A stretch of 64,000 bases of DNA from Phytophthora quininea. Taxonomy: Eukaryota > Oomycota > Peronosporomycetes > Peronosporales > Peronosporaceae. This document shows positions 32,081 through 43,617 of the stretch, one piece after another. Numbering within the stretch: position 1 is the stretch's first letter; each line of letters begins with the position of its first letter. The notes under the pieces were generated by a model. That model was not told where the DNA came from, ran no database searches, and saw only the letters and a program-made list of their open reading frames with translations. The position numbers and the translations under genes are program-made. The DNA lies in the NCBI GenBank assembly GCA_011947345.1, contig JAAVTG010000459.1:1-64000 (forward strand). The letters are read 5' to 3'.

Positions 32081-33540
32081 CTACGGTGCGATAGCATTGC
32101 TCGGATATTTGGAGTTGAAGCCGTTCTTGGCAATCGTGTCACGGTACCACGAAGCCGAGTCCTTCAGTGTGCGGTCAAGCGTGTCGAAATCGACCCAAAT
32201 GAGACCGAACCGAATGGTGAAGCCCGCGGCCCATTCGTAGTTGTCAAAGAGTGACCAGGTGAAGTATCCGCGAACATCGGCACCCTCTTCAATGGCCTGG
32301 TGCACACCGCTCAAGTACTGCTCGTAGAAGTCAATGCGCTTGGTGTCCTTCAGACCTTCTTCCTTGGTTTGATCCGGCCACGACGAGCCGTTCTCAGTGA
32401 TGAAAATGCCGTTCTTTGGCTGATACGTCTTGCTGATGTGTACGCAAAGCTTCTTGAGTCCCCAGGGCGTCACAAAGTTCCACTTGGCAGCAGTGGGGGT
32501 CCACGAAGGATCCTCGTACGTTGTCGCACCGTCGTCGAGGAAGAACGACCCAGTGTTATCGCTTGGAGGCAGTTTATCAGCCTTGTGCAAGTCCGACGGC
32601 TTGGCGTAGGCAGAGCTGTAGTTGTTAAGTCCAAAGAAATCCGAGCTGCCTTTCAGCAATTTCTTCTGCTTGTCCGTGAACTTTGGCAAGCGATCTCCCA
32701 GCCGGTCCTTCATGAGCTGTGGGTAGTCGCCTTTGTAGACTGGGTCAGCGAACCACCCGAGGTGGAACGCAATCGAGCGTTCAGCTGCTTTGATATTCTC
32801 CTTCAGCTCTTCGGGGTCATCCGTGGGGCCCGGCAGTCTCCAATCCGCGCTCAAAGTGATTCCAATCTGCCCATTTTGTTGCTGCTGGAATTCCTTGCGG
32901 TACGTCTCGACAGCGAGCGAGTGGGCGATGAGCAGGTTGTGTCCGCACATGTACGGCTCCTTGTGGCCATTGTGTCGACGACCTGGAGCGTGAACCCCAG
33001 TGCAAACCCCATGACACTGTGCACCCACGGCTCGTTCATCGTGGCCCAGTTCTTGACGCGGTTACCGAAGCGTTGGAAGCACACGCGAGCATACTCAGCA
33101 AAGGCGTCTCGAACTTGTGAGCCACTACCCAACCAACCGTCAAACTCGGTTTGCAGCGCCAGAGGAAGGTCCCAATGGTAGAGCGTCACGAATGGCGTGA
33201 TGTCGTTCGCCAGCAGCTCATCGACCAGTCGGTTGTAGAACGCGACGCCTTCCTCGCTGACTTCGCCCACTCCGGCAGGAATGATGCGCGACCAGGAGAG
33301 TGAGAAGCGATAGACCTTGAGGCCGATCTGCTTCATGAGCGCGACGTCTTCCTTGTAGCGATGGTAGTGATCGACAGCGACGTCGCCCGTCTGCCCCTTG
33401 TAAGTCTTGCCCGGGGTGTGCGAGAACGCGTCCCAGATGCTTGCTCCTCGTCCACCGTCCATTGCACCGCCTTCAATCTGGTAGGCCGCAGTGGAGGCAC
33501 CCCAGAGGAAGCCGTCGGGGAATTGCAGCTCTTGAGGCAT
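32081..33540 (-). CDS. Glycoside hydrolase family 1 beta-glucosidase
   Basis: The enzyme would hydrolyse beta-linked glucosides, such as cellobiose or plant glucosides. The protein starts MPQELQFPDGFLWGASTAAYQIEGG, with the GH1 N-terminal signature. The acid/base glutamate is in 'TMNEPW' and the nucleophile in FITENGSSW, with 'FGLIWVDFDTLDRTLKDSASWY' near the end. It has no obvious signal peptide from this start. The frame breaks once in the C-run at 32995-32998, just after 'HSVMGFALG', and one missing base there would restore a single protein of about 486 residues. Both catalytic residues are present. Confidence 0.87.
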
Positions 33541-34619
33541 TGTAGACAGGTAGGGTAGGAGGTGTTGCCGACGCGGTGAATCCGGGAATGACAAAGCGCT
33601 GGCAATCGGTTCAACTGACATAAACACCTGCTGACGTACTTTGAGCGTGCAACTGTTGTTGCTGTGGTGACATAGGACGGATGTCGAGTGCCAGTTTCGA
33701 CCATTTTAGAAGGGATGTCACCTTTAAGATTACCTTGAGCCGTGACGTCGCCAAGTGACGTGGTAGCATAGGTAAACGTCAAGGTCGGTGGTTTCCTCGA
33801 CATCTTTGATGAAAAGACCACCAACATGGTCGGTCCAGGTAAGATGGTAAGAGGCCAAGTCCTGCATCAACAGTGAACTTGCTAGTCGAACTTCAACTTC
33901 AGTTGCTACGGGCAAAAGGCAAACGGCTCTTGTTGAAACTCTCACACAGTCATTTCGCGTCGATGACAGCCCAACAGCGGAAGGCCAACTCCCGTTCAAG
34001 CAATCGATTTTCACTTTTTAAGCTACGTAGCAGACGTGTTTCCTCTACTCTGACTCGTAATCGGGGAACACAACCGGCTCACAATAGAGATCGCGGGTAG
34101 TACCGTTAGTTTTCGAGTTGCCGCCTGCATCCTTTAGAGTGCAATGTCCTTCCAGTGCGAAATACTTCCACTTCACTGCATCGGATTCCCGTCGTGACGC
34201 TTCTGTCGGCAGCATCGACAGCAGCTCATTGTGTCATTTCTGGGAAGTTGAGAGCCGAGAAAACCCCAACAGACTCTGGAAGCCACCTTGGTACCCATCC
34301 GATACGCCGCCACAAGAGTCTGGATTCAAGGGCGGGACTTGAAGTGCTTTTGGCGACTTGAGTCGTGGACTTGGACTTTAGCATCGACACGCCGATCCGC
34401 GGCATTCTGAGCGCTCTAATCCACTCGATGAACGTTCTTGCTGAGTTGTCGCTGACGCGAAATGCCCACTCGAGACTGCTTATGTCTTGTCAGTAGCAGA
34501 GAGTAGGAGTCTGTACCTGGAATTCTGGCATTCACGCTTCATCACAAATATCTTCGCAGTTTCTCGCCAACATTGAGACGAACCGCACTGCACTGGACGC
34601 TCGAACCGTCGGCTCCGCT
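33541..34619. other. Intergenic, no gene recognised
   Basis: Short frames on both strands have no family resemblance. It contains the GH1 promoter side and the far end of the right inverted duplication. Confidence 0.4.
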
Positions 34620-35241
34620 GACCACTAGCCTGACAACCGACACGGGGCTACTGCCCGCGATATGCGGCTGTGTTCACCGATGGCGAGGCAGGAGAGAGGC
34701 ATCACAACTGCGTCGTAGAAAGCAATTTCTCTTGAATAGAGGGTGGATACATTTCACCTCTGTATAAGAGTTGGTAAGGTTGAAGTGAAAGGCAACTATC
34801 GTTGGTCCAAACCAGTCACATCCATCATGCCAACCGCAGCCTGTTCAACACCTTTTCGATGTCCAAGCCTGTCAAGCCGATTGCCTCACGCCGCAACACT
34901 CAAGGCTCACTTGGCAATTCGCCTTCCGGTTCTCAAGCTTCGACAACCAAACACCAGATCAAGACGATGAAGATTGCTGCTCTCGCTGTCGCCACACTCG
35001 TCGCTGTCGCCAGTGTCGCTGCTGCTGATGTCAAACCTGCAGAAGCCAACGTTGCTTCGCCGAACGCTCCCAATGCTGCACCTGCTGCTGGAGCGCCCGA
35101 GAGCAAGGACGGCAAGAAGGAGCAGTGGGGAGGCTACGGCGGCTATGGCGGCTACGGTGGGTGGGGCTACCCGTACGGCGGCAACGGCTGGGGAGGCTAC
35201 GGTGGGTACGGCGGCCCGTGGGGATATGGCGGCTGGGGCTG
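34620..35241 (+). repeat. Right copy of the 0.6 kb inverted duplication
   Basis: Reverse complement of 29804-30432. The duplication ends inside the last codons of the glycine-rich gene, and the adjoining sequence is the N-terminal part of a SUMO gene on the opposite strand. The interval between the two copies, about 4.2 kb, holds CFAP96 and GH1. Confidence 0.85.
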
Positions 35242-35245
35242 GTAG
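34967..35245 (+). CDS. Small secreted glycine-rich protein (copy 2)
   Basis: This 92-residue protein has the same signal peptide, spacer and glycine-rich repeats as copy 1. The tail ends GGWGW instead of GGWGYGW because the duplication breakpoint falls there. The upstream region is shared, so expression is probably similar. The function is unknown, and a secreted structural role is inferred from composition only. Confidence 0.75.
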   Translation: MKIAALAVATLVAVASVAAADVKPAEANVASPNAPNAAPAAGAPESKDGKKEQWGGYGGYGGYGGWGYPYGGNGWGGYGGYGGPWGYGGWGW

Positions 35246-35261
35246 GGAACACCCAGGCACT

Positions 35262-35379
35262 GAAGACCGGTGTTGGGCTTTACCTTGAAGATCGTCTCTT
35301 TTCCGACCTGGTCCTTGAGTCGGATGGTGATGACTTCGCCGTTGGTGGCGTCGGCAACGTTGTTCTTCTCGTCCGACAT
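35262..35379 (-). pseudogene. SUMO: N-terminal fragment of SUMO
   Basis: From an ATG at 35379 the frame reads MSDEKNNVADATNGEVITIR and continues through LKDQVGKETIFKVK. This matches the start of the SUMO ubiquitin-like fold in oomycetes and other eukaryotes. After about 37 residues the sequence leaves the family and runs into the end of the glycine-rich duplication. The hydrophobic core strands and the C-terminal Gly-Gly needed for conjugation are absent. No remaining SUMO exon was found at lower coordinates. It is likely truncated by the duplication event. A normal SUMO gene presumably exists elsewhere. Confidence 0.6.
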
Positions 35380-35391
35380 GGCTGTTAACAA

Positions 35392-35776
35392 CGGATGACT
35401 TCTTTGCTGATAATGAAATTGAACGGCGTTAATTTCTCTTTACCTTGTGTTGGAGTGCACGCGCTGATGAAGATATGTCGAATGATGTATTTTTGCTTTG
35501 ATTTGGTTATGAAGGCTACAAGTCCGTCGAATGATGTCGTGCAAACTCCCAAATGCTGATCAAGTTCTCTCGGCAGTCTCGCTTACTCTGGGTAGCTAAT
35601 AGACCGCATCGGAGACCCACCTTCAATGAGATCAACTTCCAGTTTGATGTTTTCGTTCAGGTAGCAGTTCTGGTATTGCTGTCTGGACTATAATGGACTA
35701 AATCACAAAATGGATCGTTGAGTACCCAAAATTAGGTCACTTTCGACCCCAATCAAAAACGACCGAGAAGCTCTCA
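35392..35776. other. Intergenic, no gene recognised
   Basis: It lies between the SUMO fragment and the PKR1-like gene and would contain both upstream regions. No clear motif was found. Confidence 0.4.
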
Positions 35777-36052
35777 ATGGGGATCGCGCTGGAGAATGTG
35801 CTCCGCCCGGGCAGCCGCGAGTTCGTGGTCGTGCTGAACTGCGTGCTGGCGCTGCTGTTCCTGGTGATGCTGGGGGTGATTTACACGGAGCTGGAGGACT
35901 CGTACCACGTGTTCGTGCTGCTCTTCCTAGTGCTGGGGCTCACCTTCTCCATCAACTGGTTCATCATCGAGGCCAACAACCTCAAGCACGCGCAGGTGGC
36001 GTCTCCTACTGACAGCAAGCAACAAGAACACTCCCGGCCCAAGACAGATTAA
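35777..36052 (+). CDS. PKR1: PKR1-like V-ATPase assembly factor
   Basis: Pkr1 is a small ER membrane protein needed to assemble the V0 sector of the vacuolar ATPase. The 91-residue frame has 'ENVLRPGSREFVVVLNCVLA', matching the family start (a PGT/PGS motif before the first span). Two hydrophobic segments follow (LALLFLVMLGVIYTEL and VFVLLFLVLGLTFSINWFI), with the characteristic INWFI..A/E ending and a polar tail. Length and two-span topology fit. Assignment rests on this short pattern. Confidence 0.6.
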   Translation: MGIALENVLRPGSREFVVVLNCVLALLFLVMLGVIYTELEDSYHVFVLLFLVLGLTFSINWFIIEANNLKHAQVASPTDSKQQEHSRPKTD

Positions 36053-36110
36053 CACAAGGCAGTAGACACAAGGCAGACTCTTTCTTCTTAACCCTCGTTT
36101 AACTTCTCGT

Positions 36111-36659
36111 TCACATGTCATCGTCGGTGGCCATGCCACAAGCGCGTTTGCAGCAGGAGACGGCGATGCTGCGTCCATACGGCACGTACGAGAGCGTGTA
36201 CCAAATCAGCGCCAGGAATTGGATCAGCACAGAAATCAACACCAGCAGCATCCGGTGGTGGATGTGCGGACTGAAGCACAGCGCCAACGTCACGAAGATG
36301 AAGGCCACGTAGACGACGGCCGAGTAGCGGCGTTTGCTGTGGAACATGCTCTGCACCTGTTTCCAAGGCCCCACGAAGAAGGTGGTACAGCCGATGCTCA
36401 GCAAATTGCCGATGGTGTAGGCGATGGCAAACGGCGCCGGGTTGCCATGCACCAATTTGGCCAGACGGAAGGTCGACCCGAGCGACAGCAGGAAGCCCAG
36501 CATGAAGCACGTCACGCAGCCGATGAGCCGCTCCTGGTAGGACAGACTGGGGCACCACGTCGACACGAAGCTGGCGCTGCTGTTGGGGGATCCCTCTGCC
36601 GGCTGCCCGCTCTCCGGATCCAGCAGCTTCTGCTTCTGCGCCCGCAACGCGTCCATCAT
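36111..36659 (-). CDS. SFT2: SFT2 family Golgi vesicle transport protein
   Basis: SFT2 proteins act in endosome-to-Golgi vesicle fusion. The 182-residue protein has a hydrophilic N-terminus and then four hydrophobic spans with family landmarks. These are 'CVTCFMLGFLLSLGS', 'FAIAYTIGNLLSIGCTTFFVGPW', SKRRYSAVVYVAFIFVTLAL and 'LALIWYTLSYVPYGRS'. The GN and GP..Q positions are typical. The frame is intact. The start at 36659 lies 132 bases from the divergent NUP160 start. Confidence 0.9.
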   Translation of the reverse strand: MMDALRAQKQKLLDPESGQPAEGSPNSSASFVSTWCPSLSYQERLIGCVTCFMLGFLLSLGSTFRLAKLVHGNPAPFAIAYTIGNLLSIGCTTFFVGPWKQVQSMFHSKRRYSAVVYVAFIFVTLALCFSPHIHHRMLLVLISVLIQFLALIWYTLSYVPYGRSIAVSCCKRACGMATDDDM

Positions 36660-36791
36660 GGTCCTTGGATTTCCTTGCGACTATTGGAAATGGGTACTTC
36701 AGCCTTAGAAATGGGTCTTTGAGGTGCCACAAAAATTGTGTAAGACCATTTTGCATTCGTCATCGACCAGCCAAAGACACAAGTTGGAGCG

Positions 36792-39700
36792 ATGCGTCCG
36801 CTGCTGCAGGAGGCGCAGTTCGCGAGCTTCGAGGACGGTGAGGGGGCCGACGCAAGCGCACTGCCTTCCTTCGTGGTGTCCAGTCCTGCAGTGCGCTCGC
36901 AGCCTCCCAAGAGCTTCGCCCGCGGTCAGTACAAACCGTCCACCATTTTCTATCATCATCCATTTCTAAATCTTATTTCTATCCCTTTCAGTGCGCGCAT
37001 TGGAATGCAGTGGCTCGGGCAGTTTCTATTTCCAAAATGAAGCCTTACGAGATCGGTTTGTCTGCTGGCGGGTGCTCAAGAACGTGGTGCTGCTGAGGGA
37101 GTTCAGTCTGCACAACTCTTTGCGGGACAATGGCGTCAAGCTGGAGTTCCCTGCCCCTGTAGTGGGTACTGGAGTCTTTGCAGTGGAGAGTTGGAAGGAT
37201 GACGCTGTTACAATTAATGTGGTCACCCATGCCGGCACCATCCACCGCTTCACGTACAACGTGCCGTCGGACGGAGGCAGTAGCATCTTTTCTGAGGCTG
37301 ATATTAAGGCCTTCCCAGAGCCTAAACCAGCCACTAGTACCAAGTGCGACGTGATGCAGACTTTAGGCAGTGACGAGATCTTGACGGTGGCCTTGTGGAT
37401 GAACGAGTACAATTTGGTGTTAGGAACTGACGCAGGTCGAGTGTTGGCAGTGAATTTCGGACTACCAGAAGCCACACAGATGCAGGAGGTGGTCTTCTCG
37501 GACAAATCGGTAGTGTCGTGGCTGTGGCATGGATTGTTAAAGAAGACAGGGGCTAAGTGGGGCGAGGATGGCGATAGAAAAGATGTTGGCGCGGCAGTGA
37601 TCGCCATGACCTGCTTCCAAATGGACACGGAGGATGAAGACGACAACGGTAACACTGATGACGTGTGTATTGTCACTGTGTCGGCGGACTGCGTGCTGCG
37701 TGCGTGGTCTTTCAACAGCCAGTCTTGTCTTGGCAAACAACAACTTCTATCCTTAGTTTTGCCCTCTAATGATGACAGTACTGACGATGGCCACGACTCT
37801 GGCTGGGAAGACGAGGATCTGGACGGCGACGACAGTGCGAACAGCATCGGCGTCTACGCTACTCATGCCAAGGTGGTCGCTCTATCGGCTACGGAGTCGG
37901 ACAACTGCCGACTGCTTGTTCATCTAGACACCACTGCCGCTCACTCGTCTGAAATTTTGCTTTTGAGAGGTGACGTCCAACTCGCTTCTGCATCATCAGC
38001 AGGTGGCGAGGAACTTGCGCTAGATACAGCACGCGTATTTACTGTGCAGTCACAGGATCAGCAGCTGAAGCGTGGACTACGAATGGTGGACTTTGCCGTG
38101 GACAAGAACTTTCTCTTTTCTTCGTGGCGCTCGCTAGATGGCGACGAAGTGTATATTCACCCGAACCCGATGGCTCTCACTGGACCCAAGCGGATCTTGG
38201 GCCAACTGGTAAGCAGTCTTGATGTTCAAATGCAAAAGTATGAGGTCGAGGACAGCGAGTGGGTTTTTGACGAGAAGGAGGAAGGGATTATGTCGTTGAT
38301 TGACGACTTTTTCGCTGATCGGGTGCTACTTCCGGGAAGATACTCGCGACAAAACTTGTCGAATGCTATCGTGGAAATGCAAAGCAGCTCTCTTGGCAGC
38401 CAGTCTCCATTTGCGCATCGACTGCCAAAATACAAAGACATCCTGATTCGCTTGATATCGAATCGATGTGTTGATACAGCTGGCGCTGCTGTGATCCGCA
38501 ATGGAACAGCACCGAGTGTGCTTCGTATTAGTGTCTGGAAAGAGCTTATTGCGCTCTGTACGAAGCACTGGCGGTGCGAGAACGTGCCTATTGGGTTTGC
38601 GACGACGACAAACTCGCTACTGCCGGGAGCGCCAGTACTTTTGCGGCGCAACCGTGTGTCGCTGTTGTTCCCATCTGCCTCTTCAATCGCTGCTGCTTTC
38701 GTCCCGAAGGCGCTGTCTGGGTCTACGAGTGGTGAGTGCGTTGCTGACCTTGTGGCTGAAGTTCTCCCAGTCTTTGACGCATTCCCAGCCAGAGTTTCCA
38801 GTCTTTTGTTCATCGCGAGGTAGCGGATGTAGTATCAGACTGGAAGGTCGAGTCGTTCGTGGCACTAGCTCGTCATTGTGTGCGATTGGGATTGAACCCT
38901 GACTTTGTTGTGTCTAGCAACCAAGCGGTGAGTGCCGAATTGGTACTTACACGTTCTATTCTTCGACTGAGTAAGCTACTTGGCGGCGACTCTGCCTTTC
39001 AAGACCAAGTTTTCCGCGATCTAGTAGAGCATCTTTTCCCGTTTGAGCTCTGGCGAGGCTCTGGCACTTACAAGCCTTCCTCTCCTCTGAAGCGTGATAG
39101 ACCTCAGAGTGACGATGACGACGAAGACATGGGTACTAAAGAAGACAGCGCCATGACGGACGCAGGAGCGTCGTCCGACTACTATTCGTCGGAACGCCGT
39201 GCCTTTTTCGCTGGAAATGAGGTGTGCTTTGCGTTTGACCAAGTGGCTTCGCGCACAATCGACGAAATGTGCAACCAGTCGCTTCGCGTGGTGCTCTTCC
39301 TCTCATATCTGGTCGACACAAGACCCGCCTTCCTGAGTTCATCCACCTTGAGCAAGGTCGTCCGAGTATACTTGCCAAAATCTATCACCGTGTACCAGCG
39401 TTGGCAGCTAAGCCGGTGGATCGCGAACCAAGGCATTTCGCAAACAGTTGCCGAGGTGGAACCTGCAGTTTCTTCGTCGGCCACACTGATGCCGCCCTTA
39501 TTTCAATGGTTCCTATTAGACGTGAACGCAAGACTTAATCGCTCGAGTAACTTCAAACGGGCATTGTCGGTGTTGCAACTTGCGACTGTGAACAACAACG
39601 TGCGCAGTGAAGAAGCGCACGGCGTGCTTGCCACCTTTACACGTGAGATCTTGCAGTACGTCTCCCAGCCAAATGAACCATTAGTACGTTTCCTTCAGAA

Positions 39701-41605
39701 ACGAAAGCAGTTCCGATTATTACGAGCGATGTTTTGCTGTAACCTGAGCGACATTACGCTTCACGGTTCGGGCAAGGGCGAAGCGGCTAGCGCACAGAAT
39801 AGCGACCAAATCCACCAGTATGTGCGATCCATCGGTGAGTGCTTGGCTTGCGAAGGACAGGGCTCAGCTGCACGAGCCCATGATGACGAAAACGCCCGTG
39901 AACATGCACGCTGGTGCTACCAGCAGGCAATTAGATGCTTCAGTATTTGCCTATCTAATTTCTTTGTGGATCGACACTACAGGGCGTCTCAGTCGGAGAA
40001 GGTACTGGAGCAATTCATTTACGATGTGGTTGGTTTACTAAAGGAGACGGTGCCGCGCGGGTTTTACGATCAATTGCTTGGCTTCCTTTGGACGGTGGTG
40101 ACTCAAGGGCTTAATCATTTAGCACACCATGACGGTGTCGAGCAGAGCTTCGCACTGCAATCTTTCATCTGGGTCAATGTGTTCAAGTACTCAGTCGAAG
40201 AGCGCGCTTTCCGTGACGCTCACCTTGCACTGATGCACACTGCTGAGATCTCGGCAGCGTTGTCTGGCTCCGACTCTGCTGCAGACGCTGAAGCCACAGC
40301 GAGCGAGTGCGTAAACTACTTAGTCAAGGAGTTGTTTCGATATGGTCACCTTGACCTTATCTGCGAGTTTCAATGGGGATCTTTGGAGTCACACGTGGAG
40401 AGATACATCCTCTGGCAGGCAGCCAACGGCACCGTTGTCCAAGGTGACGGTCTTGACGCTAGTGCTATCCGCTATTACAACCTCTTGTTTGCCTTCTATA
40501 TGCGCAAGCAGCAACCGGCTAACGCAGCATCTTCATTGTATGCGCTTTCGCTGCGGTTGCGGCTCGCAGTATCGACATCGAAAACAGCTCTCGAGGCGCA
40601 GCGGAACGCGCTAAACGCGGCTTGCAATGCGCTGCGAGCTCTTCCAGCTGAGAACCGGTGGGTCGTACGCAAACTACACACCGAGGAGTTACCGCAGCCT
40701 TCAGTGAATGGATCGGAGCCAAAGGTTGCAACACCGTCCCTTAATGTGGTTACCTTAGAGGACATGCGGCGTGAACTGACAGTGCTGGATGGTAAGTTGC
40801 GATTGTTAGCACTAGGCCACGCGGAGAGCGTGTTGCTGAGTACTATGAGCGGCGAAGAAGTGATTTCATTGTTAGTGGACGCCGTTCACGCCAGTTGCAG
40901 CAAAAGGGAAGCATGACTCGCGCTGAACAACGTCGAGCGGGGATCCTTGCGATCGAGATGGCGGCTGACATTGCAAGTAAGAGCTCGAAGTCAACGTTGT
41001 CAGGTTTAACAAGATCGCTGGCTCGCTACTGCGTGGCCAGCGAACACCCTGCTGCATCTGCCATCTCACGAGCAGATAGTGACCTGCTATGGGAGCTGCT
41101 AGAGATGCTGCTAGACAATTGTGGCTTGTTAGAGCAGTACGAAATCGCTGCTGAGACTGTACTAGACTTCTGGCAGCAACAAGGTCGTAAGTTGGCCCTG
41201 CCGAAGTGGCTGTATACGCGTCTCGCTCAACCTACTTCAGGCAACCCAGCGCTGTTGCTGCGGCTGTACCTGAAGCATGGACTATTGCTGGAAGCTCTGC
41301 AACTTGTCGAAGAGCTACTGTCAGTCACTATCAGACGTGATGGTGGCCAATTGAAGGCCCCGGAATTGCCGTGGATCCCGTACAACCTCGTCGACGGGCT
41401 GCTGGACTCAACCACAGCCGTGTTGAACTCCGGTATGACGGACGTCGATGTGTCTGCTGCTGCTATCGCAAAACTTCGGGAACGAGATCACCAAGTCCGC
41501 GAACAGTTGAAGCGGTACTTCCAGTCTGTTGGCGCGTTGCAGCAAGCACGAGAGGCCGCCAACCTCGCTCGCAGCAGTATGACTGACGACTCTAGCTTCC
41601 TGTAA
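36792..41605 (+). CDS. NUP160: Nucleoporin NUP160 (Nup120-type), Y-complex subunit
   Basis: Nup160 is a scaffold subunit of the Y complex of the nuclear pore. Exon 1 (36792-36924) joins exon 2 (from 36992). The N-terminal half has propeller-like strands with 'GTIHRFTYNVP' and 'VCIVTVSADCVLRAWSF'. The C-terminal half is helical ('RYYNLLFAFYMRKQQPANAA', 'DGKLRLLALGHAESVLL'). The whole is about 1,580 codons, the usual size. The frame breaks twice, near the CCC at 38784-38786 and near 40900-40912. Each break is equivalent to one missing base, and reading continues in the new frame with family-like sequence. It is divergent from SFT2. Confidence 0.75.
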
Positions 41606-42062
41606 TCGAGAGCTTAACTACAAACAATGAGCTTGTTGAGTCAACTGATCAACTACTTCAAGCAGATCTCGTAGAGCAACAAGAGACCGCGATACCTCTC
41701 CACAGAGCATCCGGCTCTCGCTTCAATACCGATCCGGTAATCTCGATTGAGTCAGACCTTCAAGCACATACAACGAGACTTGATGACCATCACGGTGGTC
41801 ACAGAACTTCTGAAGTGCTGGAGAACTATTCGTAGAATCGTAGTCTCCCCGTATGGGCAGGTAAAATGAAATGAAGATGGTAGTTGTGGTTTTACGACGT
41901 CCAGTGGAGTTCCAGCCTCCACGACGGTGTTCATTTTTACTTTCAGAGTTCTACCTCATCTCCTGAGATCGGCAGGTGCACTCGTCTCAATCCCGGCGGT
42001 CAGACCATTCTTGCATTCCGTTCGGATAGACTTGCAGAGCTCACTCTCCAATTGTCATCGCC
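41606..42062. other. Intergenic, phosphatase promoter region
   Basis: No gene is supported. A TCATTTTTACTTTC stretch near 41932 is initiator-like but unproven. Confidence 0.4.
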
Positions 42063-43531
42063 ATGGTCAAGATCTTCGGGCTTTCATTTGTGATCGCTAT
42101 CAGCTCGGTATCTGCCGAGGTGAGCCAAGTCCATCTCGGTATCTCCAGCCCCGCCGTCAACTGCGCGAATGGTATCGCCGTGAGTTTCGCTAGTGACACC
42201 AGCGATTCCTACACGGTCACCGCCACATCAACAAGTGCGTCGACCGTCACGGGCGAAAGCACCTCCGTCAGCTATTCCGTGGTGGAACCTGAGTATAACT
42301 ACACATACTCGTCTCCATTCCTGCACACGGCATTGCTGTGCAATTTCGCCGAGAGAACCGAGTACCAGTACACGATCGGCGCCTCGGAATTCACGGGCTC
42401 TTTCAAGTCGCTGCTGTATCCTGGTTCTGAGGTTGAGGAGACCATTCTGGGCATTATCGGAGACCCTGGCGATACGACGTCGTCGGAGACGACAATGGCG
42501 GAGCAAGCCAAGAAATTCGAGGGCAAGAACATCCAAGCGCTCATCGTTGTTGGAGACTACTCGTACTCGAACGGACAGCACCTGCAATGGGATAACTGGT
42601 TCCGGGAGCAGCAGAACTTGACGTCGATCTACCCGAGCACGGGTATCAACGGCAACCACGAGGTAGTGGTCACGTCAGGCCATTTGAACATGTATCCGTA
42701 CCCTGAAGACATGACTCTGGAAGCTGAAAACTACTTGGGCTACATCAACCGAGTGTACACTCCGATCTCGGAGGAAGCTAAGAGAACGCTGCAAACTTGG
42801 CATTCGATGGACCTTGGACTCATCCACTGCGTCTTCCTAGATGACTATACAGGATCGAACGGAAGCGACTCGAGTGTGGTCGGTACCGAGGAGTGGCTGA
42901 ACCACCGCAACGCACAGCTTGAATGGGTCAAAGTCGACCTCGAGAGTGTGGATCGCAGCACCACCCCGTGGGTGGTCGTGTTCAAACACAACCCGTACTA
43001 CAACACGTGGAGCAACCACCAGTGCCAATGCTCGTCCACTCTCTTTGAAATCGACGAGGACGACAGAGAAAGCTGCTGGAATGGCACGTACTATTCGGGT
43101 GCGCCGTACACGGAGCCTCACTGCGGTCTGATGGCCAAGTTAGAAGATGTTTTTCAGCGAACAAGGTGGACGTTATGATCTCAGGTCACGTACACGCTTA
43201 CGAGCGTACCGCTAAGATCTACAAGAACAAGGAGGACGAAGTCAACGGCCTTTACTACGTTACTACTGGCTCCGGTGGCAACTACGAAGGCCACGCTGGT
43301 CCTCGACTCAATGCGTCGCTGACTCCGAGTTGGTCCCTGGCTGCCAACAACGTCACTTTCGGCGGATCTAGAGTGATCGCCACGCGCGACTCGTTCCGCT
43401 TCTTGTGGTTCGGCAACGACATGAGTACTGAGGAGGCCGTTCCGACCGACGGCTTTACCATCTACGCCAACGGATCGGACGTTATCGCTTGGCAAGGCTT
43501 AGAGCCCGAAGTTTCTGGAGGGCATTGCTAA
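42063..43531 (+). CDS. Secreted purple acid phosphatase (metallophosphoesterase)
   Basis: The enzyme hydrolyses phosphomonoesters using a dinuclear metal centre, probably outside the cell. A signal peptide (MVKIFGLSFVIAISSVSA) is followed by a fibronectin-like domain and the metallophosphatase domain. All five metal-binding motifs are visible in order: GDPGD, 'VGDYSYSN', 'GNHE', 'FKHNPYY' and GHVHAYER. Several N-x-S/T sites fit secretion. The frame breaks in the T-run at 43150-43154, between 'MAKLEDVF' and the last motif, and one missing base would restore about 489 residues. Confidence 0.88.
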
Positions 43532-43617
43532 AGGACCAAGCAGTTCACACAACTCCAATGAAAATGAACGCTCTAAATTTTGATGCAGTCTGCTCTCCTT
43601 CACCTAAGCTAGCTAGC

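Noticed and set aside
32300..33181. 293-codon plus-strand frame opposite the GH1 gene
   Set aside because: It is antisense to clear GH1 motifs and has no domain of its own.
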